NCBI RefSeq assembly: GCF_022867865.1
Contig: NZ_JALIEC010000006.1
Location: forward strand, 124,001-188,000
Length of the DNA stretch: 64,000 bases
Direction: 5' to 3'
Source of the DNA: Phaeobacter sp. J2-8
Lineage (GTDB): Bacteria > Pseudomonadota > Alphaproteobacteria > Rhodobacterales > Rhodobacteraceae
Part shown: piece by piece, positions 27,089-36,023 of the stretch
Position numbering within the stretch: position 1 is the stretch's first letter
How the letters are laid out: the number at the start of each line of letters is the position of its first letter
Program-made: the position numbers and the translations under genes
The notes under the pieces: model-generated
The model's input: only the letters and a program-made list of their open reading frames with translations
Told to the model about the DNA's origin: nothing
Databases searched by the model: none

Positions 27089-27130
27089 GACCGGCCTTCT
27101 CTGGCCGGTCTTCACTAGCCGACCTTCACT
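27089..27130. repeat. Three imperfect 14-bp tandem repeats
   Basis: GACCGGCCTTCTCT, GGCCGGTCTTCACT and AGCCGACCTTCACT follow each other without gaps, with a partial fourth unit (GGCCGGCC). They lie downstream of both rutR and preA; function unknown. Confidence 0.55.
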
Positions 27131-27163
27131 GGCCGGCCCGCAAATGAAACTCTCTGACGAAAT

Positions 27164-27189
27164 CAGGACCGGTCCGGGGACCGGCCCTG
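27164..27189 (-). terminator. Possible terminator hairpin after preA
   Basis: CAGGACCGGT (27164-27173) pairs with ACCGGCCCTG (27180-27189) at nine of ten positions, ten bases past the preA stop. No T-run follows, so this is only a candidate. Confidence 0.35.
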
Positions 27190-27198
27190 ACCGTGCCG

Positions 27199-28503
27199 TT
27201 ATTCAGCGGCCTGAGACATCGGATTGTTGGGGTGCTTGGTCCAATTACCAGGTTCGCCGGGCACTTCGCGGCCGGTGCGTGGATCGACCACTCCGGGGGC
27301 CAGTTGCTCCATGGTGATACAATCCTCGATCGGGCAAACATCAACACAGAGGTTGCAAGCGACGCATTCGCTGTCATCCACATCGAACACCCGGTCGTCG
27401 GACATTGTAATCGCCTGGTGCGAGGTATCTTCGCACGCGGCGTAGCAGCGCCCGCATTTGATACAAGCGTCCTGATCAATCCGCGCCTTGGTGATGTAGT
27501 TGAGGTTCAGATACTGCCAATCCGTGACATTGGGCACGGCCATGCCGACGAAATCCTCGACCCGGGCGAACCCCTTTTCATCCATCCATTCCGAAAGCCC
27601 GCGCTTCATCTCTTCGACGATCTTGAACCCATAGGTCATCGCAGCGGTGCAGACCTGCACATTGCCGGCCCCCAATGCGATGAATTCTGCGGCATCGCGC
27701 CAGGTGGTGACGCCGCCAATGGCGCTGATCGGCAGACCGCGGGTCTCGGGATCGCGGGCGATTTCGGCCACCATGTTCATCGCAATCGGTTTGACCGCCG
27801 GGCCACAATAGCCGCCATGGGTGCCCTTGCCGTCGATGGTCGGTTCCGGTGCAAAACTGTCGAGATTGACCCCGGTGATCGAGTTGATTGTGTTGATCAG
27901 ACTGACCGCATCGGCCCCACCCGCATTGGCGGCGCGCGCCGGTTTGCGAATGTCGGTGATATTCGGCGTCAACTTCACGATCACCGGTTTGTCGTAGTAC
28001 TTTTTGCACCATTCGGTGACCATCTGGATGTATTCCGGCACCTGGCCCACGGCGGCGCCCATGCCCCGTTCGCTCATCCCATGCGGGCAGCCGAAATTCA
28101 GCTCGATCCCGTCACAGCCGGTGGCCGCCACACGGGGCAAAATGCGTTTCCAGCTTTCCTCATCACAGGGCACCATGATCGACGCAATCAGCGCGTGATC
28201 GGGATAGTCGCGTTTGACGCGGGTCATTTCCTCTAGATTGACCTCAAGCGGGCGGTCGGTGATCAATTCAATATTGTTCAACCCCAACAGCCGCCGATCC
28301 GCGCCATAGATTGCGCCGTACCGCGGGCCATTGACGTTGACGACGGGCGGGCCCTCTTCGCCCAGGGTTTTCCACACCACGCCGCCCCAACCGGCATCAA
28401 AGGCGCGGCGGACATTGTATTCCTTGTCCGTCGGTGGCGCCGAGGCCAGCCAGAATGGATTGGGGGAGGTGATGCCGAGAAAGGTGGTTGTCAGATCTGC
28501 CAT
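27199..28503 (-). CDS. preA: NAD-dependent dihydropyrimidine dehydrogenase, catalytic subunit PreA
   Basis: A 434-residue cytoplasmic flavoprotein that reduces uracil/thymine, step one of the reductive pathway. The FMN barrel is dihydroorotate-dehydrogenase-like (NPFWLASAPPT, IELNFGCPHGMSERGM, KLTPNITDI, AIGGVTTWRDA). Two 4Fe-4S clusters are at the C-terminus: CIKCGRCYAAC and CVACNLCVDVCP. At the active-site loop, where mammalian enzyme has ACGQ with a catalytic cysteine, this protein has AAVGQ. It is downstream of preT with a pair of palindromic repeats between. Confidence 0.94.
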   Translation of the reverse strand: MADLTTTFLGITSPNPFWLASAPPTDKEYNVRRAFDAGWGGVVWKTLGEEGPPVVNVNGPRYGAIYGADRRLLGLNNIELITDRPLEVNLEEMTRVKRDYPDHALIASIMVPCDEESWKRILPRVAATGCDGIELNFGCPHGMSERGMGAAVGQVPEYIQMVTEWCKKYYDKPVIVKLTPNITDIRKPARAANAGGADAVSLINTINSITGVNLDSFAPEPTIDGKGTHGGYCGPAVKPIAMNMVAEIARDPETRGLPISAIGGVTTWRDAAEFIALGAGNVQVCTAAMTYGFKIVEEMKRGLSEWMDEKGFARVEDFVGMAVPNVTDWQYLNLNYITKARIDQDACIKCGRCYAACEDTSHQAITMSDDRVFDVDDSECVACNLCVDVCPIEDCITMEQLAPGVVDPRTGREVPGEPGNWTKHPNNPMSQAAE

Positions 28504-28556
28504 GGGTTTGGTCTCCGAAATCTTGCTGCGCCGCGCAATGGCGGCTTGCGATCCCC

Positions 28557-28579
28557 GGTCCCGGACGTGATCCGGGACC
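28557..28579. repeat. Dispersed palindrome, copy 6
   Basis: Arms GGTCCCGGA and TCCGGGACC with spacer CGTGA, in the preT-preA gap. Confidence 0.8.
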
Positions 28580-28599
28580 TCCTGGGTGGTCTGGCATGA

Positions 28600-28622
28600 G
28601 GTCCCGGGGCGCAGCCCGGGAC
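28600..28622. repeat. Dispersed palindrome, copy 7 (variant)
   Basis: Arms GTCCCGGG and CCCGGGAC with spacer GCGCAG, 20 bp from copy 6 and ending just before the preT stop. Confidence 0.7.
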
Positions 28623-28626
28623 GCCA

Positions 28627-29934
28627 TCACGCCATCAGCGCACTGTGTATATCCTCGGCAGCGTCGCGGCCCTCGGCCACGGCCACCACCGTCAAATCTT
28701 CGCCCGCGGTACAATCGCCGCCGGCCCAGACACCATTGATGCTGGTGCGGCCCGCTTCGGTCACTGCGATCTTGCCGCGCTCCACCGCCAGACCATCAAC
28801 CGGCACCAGCGTTTGGCCAATCGCGCGCAGCACCTGATCGGCGGGCAACGTCACCTGCTCGCCCGTGCCCTGCAACCGGCCATCCACATCCGCCGTATAT
28901 TCCAGCGTCAATGTCCCATCGGCATAGCCGACCGGCATCACATTGGTCAGGATTTGCACACCCTTGGTCGCCGCCAGATCCTGTTCGAACTGCGACGCGC
29001 CCATGCGGTCACGACCCCGACGATAGGCCAGCGTGACACTCTGAGCGCCCAGCAATTTCGACTGCACCGCCGCATCGACCGCCGTCATGCCGCCGCCAAT
29101 CACCACCACATTGCGCCCAACCGGCAGATCCGCCAGATCGGCGCTTTGGCGCAGATCGGCAATGAAATCGACCGCATCCGTGGCGGCGTCATCGCCGTCG
29201 ATCCCCAGCACATTCACAGCGCCCAGACCAACACCAAGGAACACCGCATCATGACCGTCGGACAGCCCCGCAAGGGTCAGATCAGCCCCAAGAGCACGGC
29301 CATATTCAATCGAAATCCCGCCAATCTGCAAAAGCCAATCGACCTCGCGCGCGGCGAAATCATCGGTGGTCTTATAGGCGGCCAGACCAAATTCATTCAG
29401 CCCACCGGGCTTGGCCCGCGCTTCAAAAATCGTGACCTGATGCCCCTTCATCGCCAAACGATGCGCACAGGCAAGACCGGCCTGCCCCGCGCCCACAACC
29501 GCGACATGTTTGCCGGTGTCGGCTGCGCGCGAAAACGGATGGCCCTGACGCGCCATCAGCGCATCGGTGGCATGGCGTTGCAAACGGCCAATATCCACCG
29601 GTTTGCCTTCGGCGGTTTCGCGGACACAGGATTGTTCACAGAGCGTTTCTGTCGGACAGACCCGCGCGCACATGCCGCCAAGAATATTCTGCTCCAGAAT
29701 GGTTTTGGCGGCGGCCTCGGGCATGCCGGTTGCGATCTGGCGAATGAACAACGGAATGTCGATATCCGTCGGACAGGCGGTCACGCAAGGCGCATCATGG
29801 CAAAAATAACAACGATCCGCCGCGACGAGCGCCTCATGCGGATCATACGCCGGATGCAGGTCCGAAAAATTGGCCTCGATCTCCTGGGGGGTCAATCGCG
29901 CTGCGACGACACCTGGGGTCAATGGGGTGTTCAT
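28627..29934 (-). CDS. preT: NAD-dependent dihydropyrimidine dehydrogenase, electron-transfer subunit PreT
   Basis: A 435-residue GltD-like oxidoreductase that takes electrons from NAD(P)H to PreA. The N-terminal Fe-S domain has CYFCHDAPCVTACP and CARVCPTETLCEQSC; this is followed by an FAD motif (VAVVGAGQAGLACAHRLA, from about residue 145), an NAD(P) motif (VVVIGGGMTAVDAA) and a C-terminal GGDCTAGEDLTVVA block. It is first in the preT-preA pair. Confidence 0.93.
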   Translation of the reverse strand: MNTPLTPGVVAARLTPQEIEANFSDLHPAYDPHEALVAADRCYFCHDAPCVTACPTDIDIPLFIRQIATGMPEAAAKTILEQNILGGMCARVCPTETLCEQSCVRETAEGKPVDIGRLQRHATDALMARQGHPFSRAADTGKHVAVVGAGQAGLACAHRLAMKGHQVTIFEARAKPGGLNEFGLAAYKTTDDFAAREVDWLLQIGGISIEYGRALGADLTLAGLSDGHDAVFLGVGLGAVNVLGIDGDDAATDAVDFIADLRQSADLADLPVGRNVVVIGGGMTAVDAAVQSKLLGAQSVTLAYRRGRDRMGASQFEQDLAATKGVQILTNVMPVGYADGTLTLEYTADVDGRLQGTGEQVTLPADQVLRAIGQTLVPVDGLAVERGKIAVTEAGRTSINGVWAGGDCTAGEDLTVVAVAEGRDAAEDIHSALMA

Positions 29935-29982
29935 ACCGTCTCCCTGTTCTTTTGGGAAATGGTGCCACAGGTTGAAATTTTA

Positions 29983-30048
29983 TCAAACGGTAAAAAATAG
30001 ACAAAATGAAAAGTGTTTTAACTCAAACGGTTATTGGAATTTTCCAAT
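29983..30048. promoter_or_regulatory. Candidate regulatory region upstream of preT
   Basis: An AT-rich stretch holds a 9-bp direct repeat TCAAACGGT (29983-29991 and 30023-30031, 40 bp apart) and a near-perfect palindrome ATTGGAATTTTCCAAT (30033-30048). No RutR-type site is seen here, so preT-preA may have another regulator. Confidence 0.4.
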
Positions 30049-30070
30049 TCGACGCGTCCAAAACAGCCCG

Positions 30071-30110
30071 ATCTGGCGCCCTGAGGACCCTGTGAAACAG
30101 GCCGCCAGAT
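30071..30110 (-). terminator. Nested hairpin downstream of the ugp operon
   Basis: Outer arms ATCTGGCG (30071-30078) and CGCCAGAT (30103-30110) enclose an inner hairpin CCTGT-GAA-ACAGG. On the minus strand a short TTTT tract follows. It lies 39 bp past the ATPase gene and upstream of preT. Confidence 0.5.
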
Positions 30111-30148
30111 TGCGCCAAATCGGGTGATTCGAAATCCGGCAACCCGGT

Positions 30149-31168
30149 TTACAGCCGCGCGCCGGTGCTGCTGTCAAACAGATGCGCCTGGCTTGCGTCA
30201 TACCCCAGCCAGACATGATCCTGACCTTCCACAAGGTCACGGCGGGGGGTGGTGACCACCAAGCGGCCCGCAACGGTATCGCAATGCAGGGTCAGATCCG
30301 ATCCGGTCATTTCCGACAAAACGATCCGCGCCTCCAGCGCGCTGCCCGCCGCGTGATCCGGTTGCAGGCGCAGCGCCTCGGGGCGCAATCCAACGTGAAG
30401 CCCGTTGGTGTCCGCCCAATCCGGCAATGCGGCGGCGTCGACAAAATTCATCGGCGGTTGCCCCATGAACCCGGCAACAAACTGATTTGCGGGCCGGTCA
30501 TAGATCGCCGCCGGTGTATCGAACTGCTGTAGATGTCCGTCTTTCATCACCGCCACCCGGTCGGCCAGCGACAGCGCCTCGGTCTGGTCATGGGTGACAT
30601 AGACGATGGTGGCGCCCAATTGATTGTGCAACGCCTTGATTTCCGTGCGCATTTCCACGCGCAGCGAATTGTCGAGGTTCGACAGGGGTTCATCCATCAG
30701 GAACACCCCGGCGCTGCGGGCCATGGCGCGCCCCATTGCCACCCGCTGGCGCTGGCCGCCGGAAAGCGCACCGGGTTTGCGGTTCAGATAGGGGTCAAGC
30801 CGCAGGGTTTTCGCCACCTCTTGCGCCCGTGCCACCCGCTCGGCACGTTTTATGCCGCGCAGCTCCAGCCCGAAGGCGATATTGTCCTGCACCGACATAT
30901 GCGGATAGAGCGCATAGTTCTGAAAGATCATGGCAATGTCGCGATCCTGCGGCGCGACATCATTGACGCGTTTGCCACCAATTTCGATATCGCCATCTTC
31001 GCAACGTTCCAGCCCGGCAATCAGCCGCAAAAGCGTGGATTTGCCACAGCCGGACGGGCCGACAATCACCACGAATTCACCGGGCTGAATGTCCAGCGAT
31101 ACGCCGTGCAGGACCTGCGGCCCATTGGCATAGGATTTACGAATATCCTTGAGGGAAATGCCGCTCAT
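30149..31168 (-). CDS. ugpC: sn-Glycerol-3-phosphate ABC transporter ATPase
   Basis: A 339-residue CUT1-type ATPase. Walker A GPSGCGKST (about 37-45), Q-loop FQNYALYPHM, signature LSGGQRQRVAMGRAMA, Walker B VFLMDEPLSNLD and THDQTEA are all canonical; the C-terminal TOBE region is present. The start overlaps the stop of the phosphodiesterase gene by four bases. UgpC and other CUT1 ATPases are hard to tell apart by sequence; the assignment rests on the operon, with a glycerophosphodiesterase as partner. Confidence 0.87.
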   Translation of the reverse strand: MSGISLKDIRKSYANGPQVLHGVSLDIQPGEFVVIVGPSGCGKSTLLRLIAGLERCEDGDIEIGGKRVNDVAPQDRDIAMIFQNYALYPHMSVQDNIAFGLELRGIKRAERVARAQEVAKTLRLDPYLNRKPGALSGGQRQRVAMGRAMARSAGVFLMDEPLSNLDNSLRVEMRTEIKALHNQLGATIVYVTHDQTEALSLADRVAVMKDGHLQQFDTPAAIYDRPANQFVAGFMGQPPMNFVDAAALPDWADTNGLHVGLRPEALRLQPDHAAGSALEARIVLSEMTGSDLTLHCDTVAGRLVVTTPRRDLVEGQDHVWLGYDASQAHLFDSSTGARL

Positions 31169-31929
31169 GCTGCGCCCCCCTGCTCAAACTTATGCCGGAC
31201 CGCAATGGCCAGACTGGGGCGGTCGGTGGTGAACACCTTGATCCCCATGCGCAATGCCTTTTCGATCTGCGGCACTGTGTGGGCGGCAAAACAGCCGAAA
31301 TCCAGGCCCGCATCGCGCGCCCGCGCCTGTAGCGCATCATCGGCTGTGTCGATCATCACGCTGATTTCCGGGATACCATGCGCCAGCGCCATTTCCACAA
31401 CGCCCGCATCACCCAATTGCCGCAGCACCGGTGGGCTGACCAGCCAGAGCCGGGGCCGGTCGCTCAGCCGGGCCAATTCATCCTGGGTTTCGATCAGGAA
31501 AGAGGAAAATGTCGTGCGTTCCAACATGCCCTCGGCCCGCAGCAAATCCAGCACCGGCGCAATGAAATCGCGATAGGGGCGGCCATTTTGATCCGGCTTG
31601 AACTCGCAGCGGAAATTGACATGGCTGTCACGATAAATGGCGCATAACTCGGCCAGGGTCAGCGGATGACCGCCCGCACCATAGTCGATCACGGCGGCGC
31701 GCACGGTGGCGGCCTTTAGATCGGCGATCGCGCCGCTTGTGTCGGTCGTGCGGTCCAACGTGGCATCATGATGCACAATGATCGCGCCATCGGATGTGGG
31801 ATGCAGATCAAATTCGACTTCTTCCACCGCCAGCGCCGCCGTGGCGCGAAACCCCTGTGGGGTGCTGTCGCCAAATTCCAGCGTGCCGCCGCGATGTGAT
31901 GCAATACGTGTCATGTGATGTTCCGTCAT
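31165..31929 (-). CDS. ugpQ: Glycerophosphodiester phosphodiesterase
   Basis: A 254-residue GDPD-fold enzyme that splits glycerophosphodiesters into glycerol-3-phosphate and an alcohol. Catalytic His12 is in ASHRGG, metal ligands Glu39 and Asp41 in VEFDLHPTSDG, and the second catalytic His54 in VHHDATLDRTTD. The usual PENT motif after the first histidine is replaced by GDST, placing Asp where Glu normally binds metal. The start at 31929 overlaps the permease stop by four bases. No signal peptide, so it acts on substrate already imported by the transporter. Confidence 0.87.
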   Translation of the reverse strand: MTEHHMTRIASHRGGTLEFGDSTPQGFRATAALAVEEVEFDLHPTSDGAIIVHHDATLDRTTDTSGAIADLKAATVRAAVIDYGAGGHPLTLAELCAIYRDSHVNFRCEFKPDQNGRPYRDFIAPVLDLLRAEGMLERTTFSSFLIETQDELARLSDRPRLWLVSPPVLRQLGDAGVVEMALAHGIPEISVMIDTADDALQARARDAGLDFGCFAAHTVPQIEKALRMGIKVFTTDRPSLAIAVRHKFEQGGAA

Positions 31930-32732
31930 TTCACGGCCCCCATGGTGATGCCGCGCACCAGATGGCGCTCGACGAGAAAGAATCCAAACAGGATGGGAAG
32001 GATGGTGATGGTGGATGCCGCCATGACAAGGGGCCAGTTGATGACATCCTCGCCGGGGTTTTCCTTGTAAAGCCGGGCCAAACCGATTTGCAGCGTATAC
32101 AGATCCTGATCGCTGATCGCGACCAAGGGCCAGATGTAATTGTTCCACTCAGAGATAAAGATATAGAGCCCCATGGACAGGATCGCGGGCCGGGCAATCG
32201 GCACGATCACCCGCCACAGCACCTGATACGGGCGGGCCCCGTCCATATAGGCGGCCTCGTCCAGCGCACGCGGAATGCCGCGAATGTATTGCCGCAGGAA
32301 AAACGCCGCAAAGCCATTGGAAATCGCCGGCAGGATCAACCCGGCATAGGTGTCCAGCAACCCGACCTTGGCCAATGTCAGATAATTGGGGATCAGGGTG
32401 ATATGGCTGGGGATCATCAGCGTCGCCACGACAGCGGCAAACAGGAAATCCCCGCCCGGAAAGGTAAACCGCGCAAAGGCAAAGGCCGCCATGGTCGCCA
32501 TCGCCAACCCGCCCAGGGTCACGACCCCGGACACCAGAATGCTGTTCCACAGATAACGGACAAAATCATACTGGCCAAAGGCCTCGGCATAATTTTCCAG
32601 GGTAAAATGCGCGCCACCGGAATAATAGGCATCCACCGTCTGAAACGAGATCCAGATGGTATACAGCACCGGTGACAGGAATATCAGCCCGGCAACCAGC
32701 GCGGCCCAGGCCCAAAGTGTCTCAGGCTTCAT
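31926..32732 (-). CDS. ugpE: sn-Glycerol-3-phosphate ABC transporter permease
   Basis: A 268-residue MalG-type permease with six helices and the EAA loop IPRALDEAAYMDGARPYQVL. Its start lies 11 bases inside the end of the first permease gene, and its end overlaps the phosphodiesterase start. Confidence 0.88.
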   Translation of the reverse strand: MKPETLWAWAALVAGLIFLSPVLYTIWISFQTVDAYYSGGAHFTLENYAEAFGQYDFVRYLWNSILVSGVVTLGGLAMATMAAFAFARFTFPGGDFLFAAVVATLMIPSHITLIPNYLTLAKVGLLDTYAGLILPAISNGFAAFFLRQYIRGIPRALDEAAYMDGARPYQVLWRVIVPIARPAILSMGLYIFISEWNNYIWPLVAISDQDLYTLQIGLARLYKENPGEDVINWPLVMAASTITILPILFGFFLVERHLVRGITMGAVK

Positions 32733-33591
32733 AATGCACCTTTCGTCCCAGCACGCGGGATTTGAAAATGGCCAATCCGATCAGCAGGATGAACAACATG
32801 ACCGCCAGCGCCGATCCCATGCCGATGTCAAACAGGGTAAAGCCGACCCGATAGAGCATGTTGACCAGCATATCGGTCGCGCCCGCCGGGCCGCCCTTGG
32901 TCATCACATCGACGACGGTGAAAACCTGAAAGGCCTCGATCACCGAAATCACCAAAAGGAAATAGGTCGTCGGCATCACCAGCGGAAATGTCACCCGGCG
33001 AAACACATGCCGCTTGCGCCCGCCATCGACGGCGGCGGCGTCATAGAGTTCCTGCGGGATCGCCTGAAGCCCGGCGATATAGATCACGATGTCATAACCC
33101 AGTTGTTTCCAGGTGTTGACGATGATGATCACCCAAAGCGCCAATTGCGGGTTTTGCAGCCAATAGACCTTGGGGATGCCGAACATCGCAAGAAAGGCAT
33201 TGATGATGCCGTAATCGGTGGCGAACAGCCAGGAAAACACCACCGCAATCGCCACGGTCGAGGTCACAGACGGCAGGAACAGCGCCCCGCGCAACAGGCG
33301 CTGCGGCAAAGCCTCGCGCACCAGATAGCTGGCGATCGCCATCGCAAGACAAAGCCGCAACGGCACCGAAATCAGCGCGAAAATCGCCGTCACCCGCAAG
33401 GAATTCCAGAACTCGTTCGACGACATGATCAGCCGGTAATTGTCCAGCCCGACCCAGGGTTTGTTATCGCTGAGGAAATCCCATTCGCGAAACGACAGAT
33501 TCACGCTGGTCACGATCGGAATATAGGTAAAGACCGCGATGAACGCGATCAGCGGCAGGACGAAAAGATAGGGCGTAAATCTGGAATGCAT
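32722..33591 (-). CDS. ugpA: sn-Glycerol-3-phosphate ABC transporter permease
   Basis: A 289-residue MalF-type permease with six helices and EAA loop IPQELYDAAAVDGGRKRHVF. The ATG at 33591 is preferred over 33603 because GGGGA precedes it at the right distance. It forms the channel with the next permease. Confidence 0.88.
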   Translation of the reverse strand: MHSRFTPYLFVLPLIAFIAVFTYIPIVTSVNLSFREWDFLSDNKPWVGLDNYRLIMSSNEFWNSLRVTAIFALISVPLRLCLAMAIASYLVREALPQRLLRGALFLPSVTSTVAIAVVFSWLFATDYGIINAFLAMFGIPKVYWLQNPQLALWVIIIVNTWKQLGYDIVIYIAGLQAIPQELYDAAAVDGGRKRHVFRRVTFPLVMPTTYFLLVISVIEAFQVFTVVDVMTKGGPAGATDMLVNMLYRVGFTLFDIGMGSALAVMLFILLIGLAIFKSRVLGRKVHYEA

Positions 33592-33607
33592 GGCAATCCC
33601 CATGGGA

Positions 33608-33638
33608 AACGCCGGGCCAGTTTTGGCGGCCCGGCGTT
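33608..33638 (-). other. Strong hairpin between ugpB and ugpA
   Basis: Perfect 11-bp arms AACGCCGGGCC and GGCCCGGCGTT with a 9-base loop. It lies 16 bp after the binding-protein stop. With only three T after it, partial termination or mRNA 3'-end protection for the binding-protein message is more likely than full termination. Confidence 0.65.
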
Positions 33639-33654
33639 GTCAGGTTGTGCAGAT

Positions 33655-34904
33655 TTAGTTGGTCCGGGCTTCTTCGCCGCGGGTCCGCTCTGCGAAATCG
33701 TTCAGGGTCTCACGCACATCGGCCTGACCCAGGGCCATCGCCTGCCATTGGTCATATTCGCTGGCGCGCATCCATGTCACAACCGGCGGGCGCGGACGGC
33801 CACGGGCCACATCCAATTGGTTGATCGCAACGGTGATCCCCGGCTCGCCCTCAAGTGCGGCGGCGGCAACCGGTTGATCCTTGGTCTTTTTGTTGATCGG
33901 CATATAGCCGGTGCCCGCAAACCATTTGGCGTTGGATTGGCGCCGGCCGCATAGCTGATGAACTTGTAAGCGGCCTCTTTCACGTCATCGTCAGAGGTCG
34001 ACAGGATCCCAATCCCGGCACCACCAATCGGCGCGGCGCAGGTTTTGTTGCAGGGCATCGGCAGCACCAGAAGATCATCGCCAAGCGCGGTTTTCGAACG
34101 GCGATAGTTGCCGGTCGAATTCATCATCATGCCGACCTTGCCCGCAAGAAACGCATCGCGGCCATTGTTTTCCTTGGTCACGCCATCAACCGAGGCAACG
34201 CCGTGTTCATGCACCAGCGACGCCATCCATTCATAGGCTTCAACGGTGTTGTCGGCATCAATCAGGATCTCGCCCGAAACGCTGTCGATCAGGTCGCTGT
34301 CATTGGCCATGATCAGACCCCAACGCGCGAACTGGCCCGGTGCGGCGATGCCCGAAATACCCTGATCGCCCAGGTTTTCCTGAACCGTTTTCGCGGCTTC
34401 CAGGATCTCGTCAAAGTTGGTCAATGGCGGAATGTCGGACATGCCCGCATCGGCAAAGATCGCGGTGTTGACATACATCACCGGCGTCGAAGAGTTGAAG
34501 GGCACGATATAGTTCTTGCCTTCGAACACACCCACTTCGCGGGCGAAATCGAACAGGTCGTCTTTCAGCGGATCTGCCTCAAGATACCCGGTCAGATCGG
34601 TCAGAACACCCCGGTCCGCAAACAGACCATAGCGGGTCACTTCCATGATCACCGCATCCGGCGCGCGACGCGCGGGAATGGCGGCCTGAAGCTTGGTCAC
34701 GATGTCATTGTAGTTGCCGATATGTTGCGCATCAATTTCGATACCGGGGTTTTCCGCTTCGAAATCCGCAATGATGCCATCCAGAACTTCGCCGCTGGCG
34801 TTGTTGAAGCTGTGCCAGAATTCAACGGTCGTGTCCGCCATGGCGCCGGTGGCAACAAGGCCCATCAGCCCGGTCAGGGCAGTCGTTTTCAGAGTGATCG
34901 ACAT
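33655..34904 (-). pseudogene. ugpB: sn-Glycerol-3-phosphate ABC transporter binding protein, frameshifted
   Basis: The frame from 34904 starts with a signal peptide (MSITLKTTALTGLMGLVATG, cleavage near AMA-D) and mature VEFWHSFNNASGEVLDGIIA, the classic UgpB opening. It reads well to AAYKFISYAAG and then shifts near 33939-33948 (GGCGCCGGCC on the plus strand); the other frame continues QSNAKWFAGTGYMPINK to the stop at 33655. One missing base, probably a C in a CCC run, explains the break. The corrected protein would be about 415 residues, normal for the family. Either a sequencing error or a true loss of the binding protein, which would inactivate the importer. Confidence 0.8.
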
Positions 34905-34978
34905 GAGTATATCCTCAGAAGATTTACGATTGAAAGTGAGTGACTTTTTTTGTTGTTATCGGTGGGTTGCGGGGCGGG

Positions 34979-35860
34979 TCATTGCCAGGGATCCGGCAAA
35001 GTGCCGCGAAATTTTCGGTAATTTTCCAACGCGCGCAGCGACCGGCCTTCGTCGATGCCGGCCAGATCAAGGATGATGGCGTTGGCGATGCTCATCGGCA
35101 CCACAAGTGATTGGCTTTCGCCGGGGCGGCCGCGTGTGGCCTGGATCAGGTGATCGGGGGCCGGGGTGATCGGTTTGCTTAAAACGTCGGTCAGCGCGAG
35201 GAAGGTTGCCCCCTGTGTGGTCGCCACATCGCGCAATATGCGCACGGTGGGTTTCGGTCCGCGAAACGACAGTGCCCAGATCACGTCCTGCGCGTTCAAA
35301 TCGGTCAAGGCCGTGCTCATCCGATTGGCATGTTCGCCAAGGTCGGTGGCATTGTATCCCGACCGGCCCAGCCGCAGCGCAATCAGCGACGCCAAGCTGG
35401 CGGCATGGCCCTGACCAAAGACAAAGATCCGCCGGGCCCCGCGCAAGGCGGTGGAAAATGTTCGGATATGCGGATCGGACAGCGTGTCGCGCAGCTGTTC
35501 CAGCGCGGCAATTTCACCCGCAATCACCGAAGAGAGCACCCCGCCCTCCTCTGCCTGCACCAGACGTGCCGCCATCCGGGCCGAGGCGCTGGTGAAATCG
35601 CCGTCCCCTTCGACCAGATTGTTTTGCAGGAAACTGCGGAACGCCGGATAGCCGTCAAATCCCAACCGACGCGCCAGCCGGATCGCCGAGGCCGGGTGAA
35701 CCCCGGCGCGGTTCGACACCTCTTTGCCGTTTTCCATCGCCGCGCGCACCGGGTCGCGCATCAACACGTCCAGCAAACGGCTGTCCGCCCCGGTCAATCT
35801 GTCCGAGTTGCGGGATACCAGATCATGAAGACCGGCGATTTTGCGGGGTTGCTGTGTCAT
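34979..35860 (-). CDS. RpiR/MurR family transcriptional regulator with SIS domain
   Basis: A 293-residue regulator. The N-terminal HTH_6 domain (EVSNRAGVHPASAIRLARRL and GFDGYPAFRSFLQ) is followed by a SIS sugar-phosphate isomerase domain (RIFVFGQGHAASLASLIALR; VIWALSFRGPKPTV). It lies 74 bp upstream of ugpB on the same strand and probably controls the ugp genes. The ATG at 35860 is favoured because the family N-terminus begins shortly after; the 31-codon extension crosses the candidate operator. Confidence 0.86.
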   Translation of the reverse strand: MTQQPRKIAGLHDLVSRNSDRLTGADSRLLDVLMRDPVRAAMENGKEVSNRAGVHPASAIRLARRLGFDGYPAFRSFLQNNLVEGDGDFTSASARMAARLVQAEEGGVLSSVIAGEIAALEQLRDTLSDPHIRTFSTALRGARRIFVFGQGHAASLASLIALRLGRSGYNATDLGEHANRMSTALTDLNAQDVIWALSFRGPKPTVRILRDVATTQGATFLALTDVLSKPITPAPDHLIQATRGRPGESQSLVVPMSIANAIILDLAGIDEGRSLRALENYRKFRGTLPDPWQ

Positions 35861-35861
35861 C

Positions 35862-35897
35862 GCAATCGAAATTGCACCTGCAATATGAATTGCAGGC
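35862..35897. promoter_or_regulatory. ATTGCA-repeat operator region upstream of the RpiR gene
   Basis: ATTGCA-CC-TGCAAT (35871-35884) is a palindrome with perfect 6-bp arms. Further half-sites flank it: GCAAT at 35862-35866 and ATTGCAGG starting at 35889. A dimeric or tetrameric regulator, probably the RpiR protein itself, may bind here. Confidence 0.5.
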
Positions 35898-36023
35898 GTC
35901 AGTTTTTTGAAGGTTTGACGAAACCCAAACGGGCCGTCATCCCCGCTTGCCATTGCCGAACGCGCGCCACAGACCTAGTCTGAACACATCCCGACAGACC
36001 GGAGCCGCCGCCGTGATCCTGCC

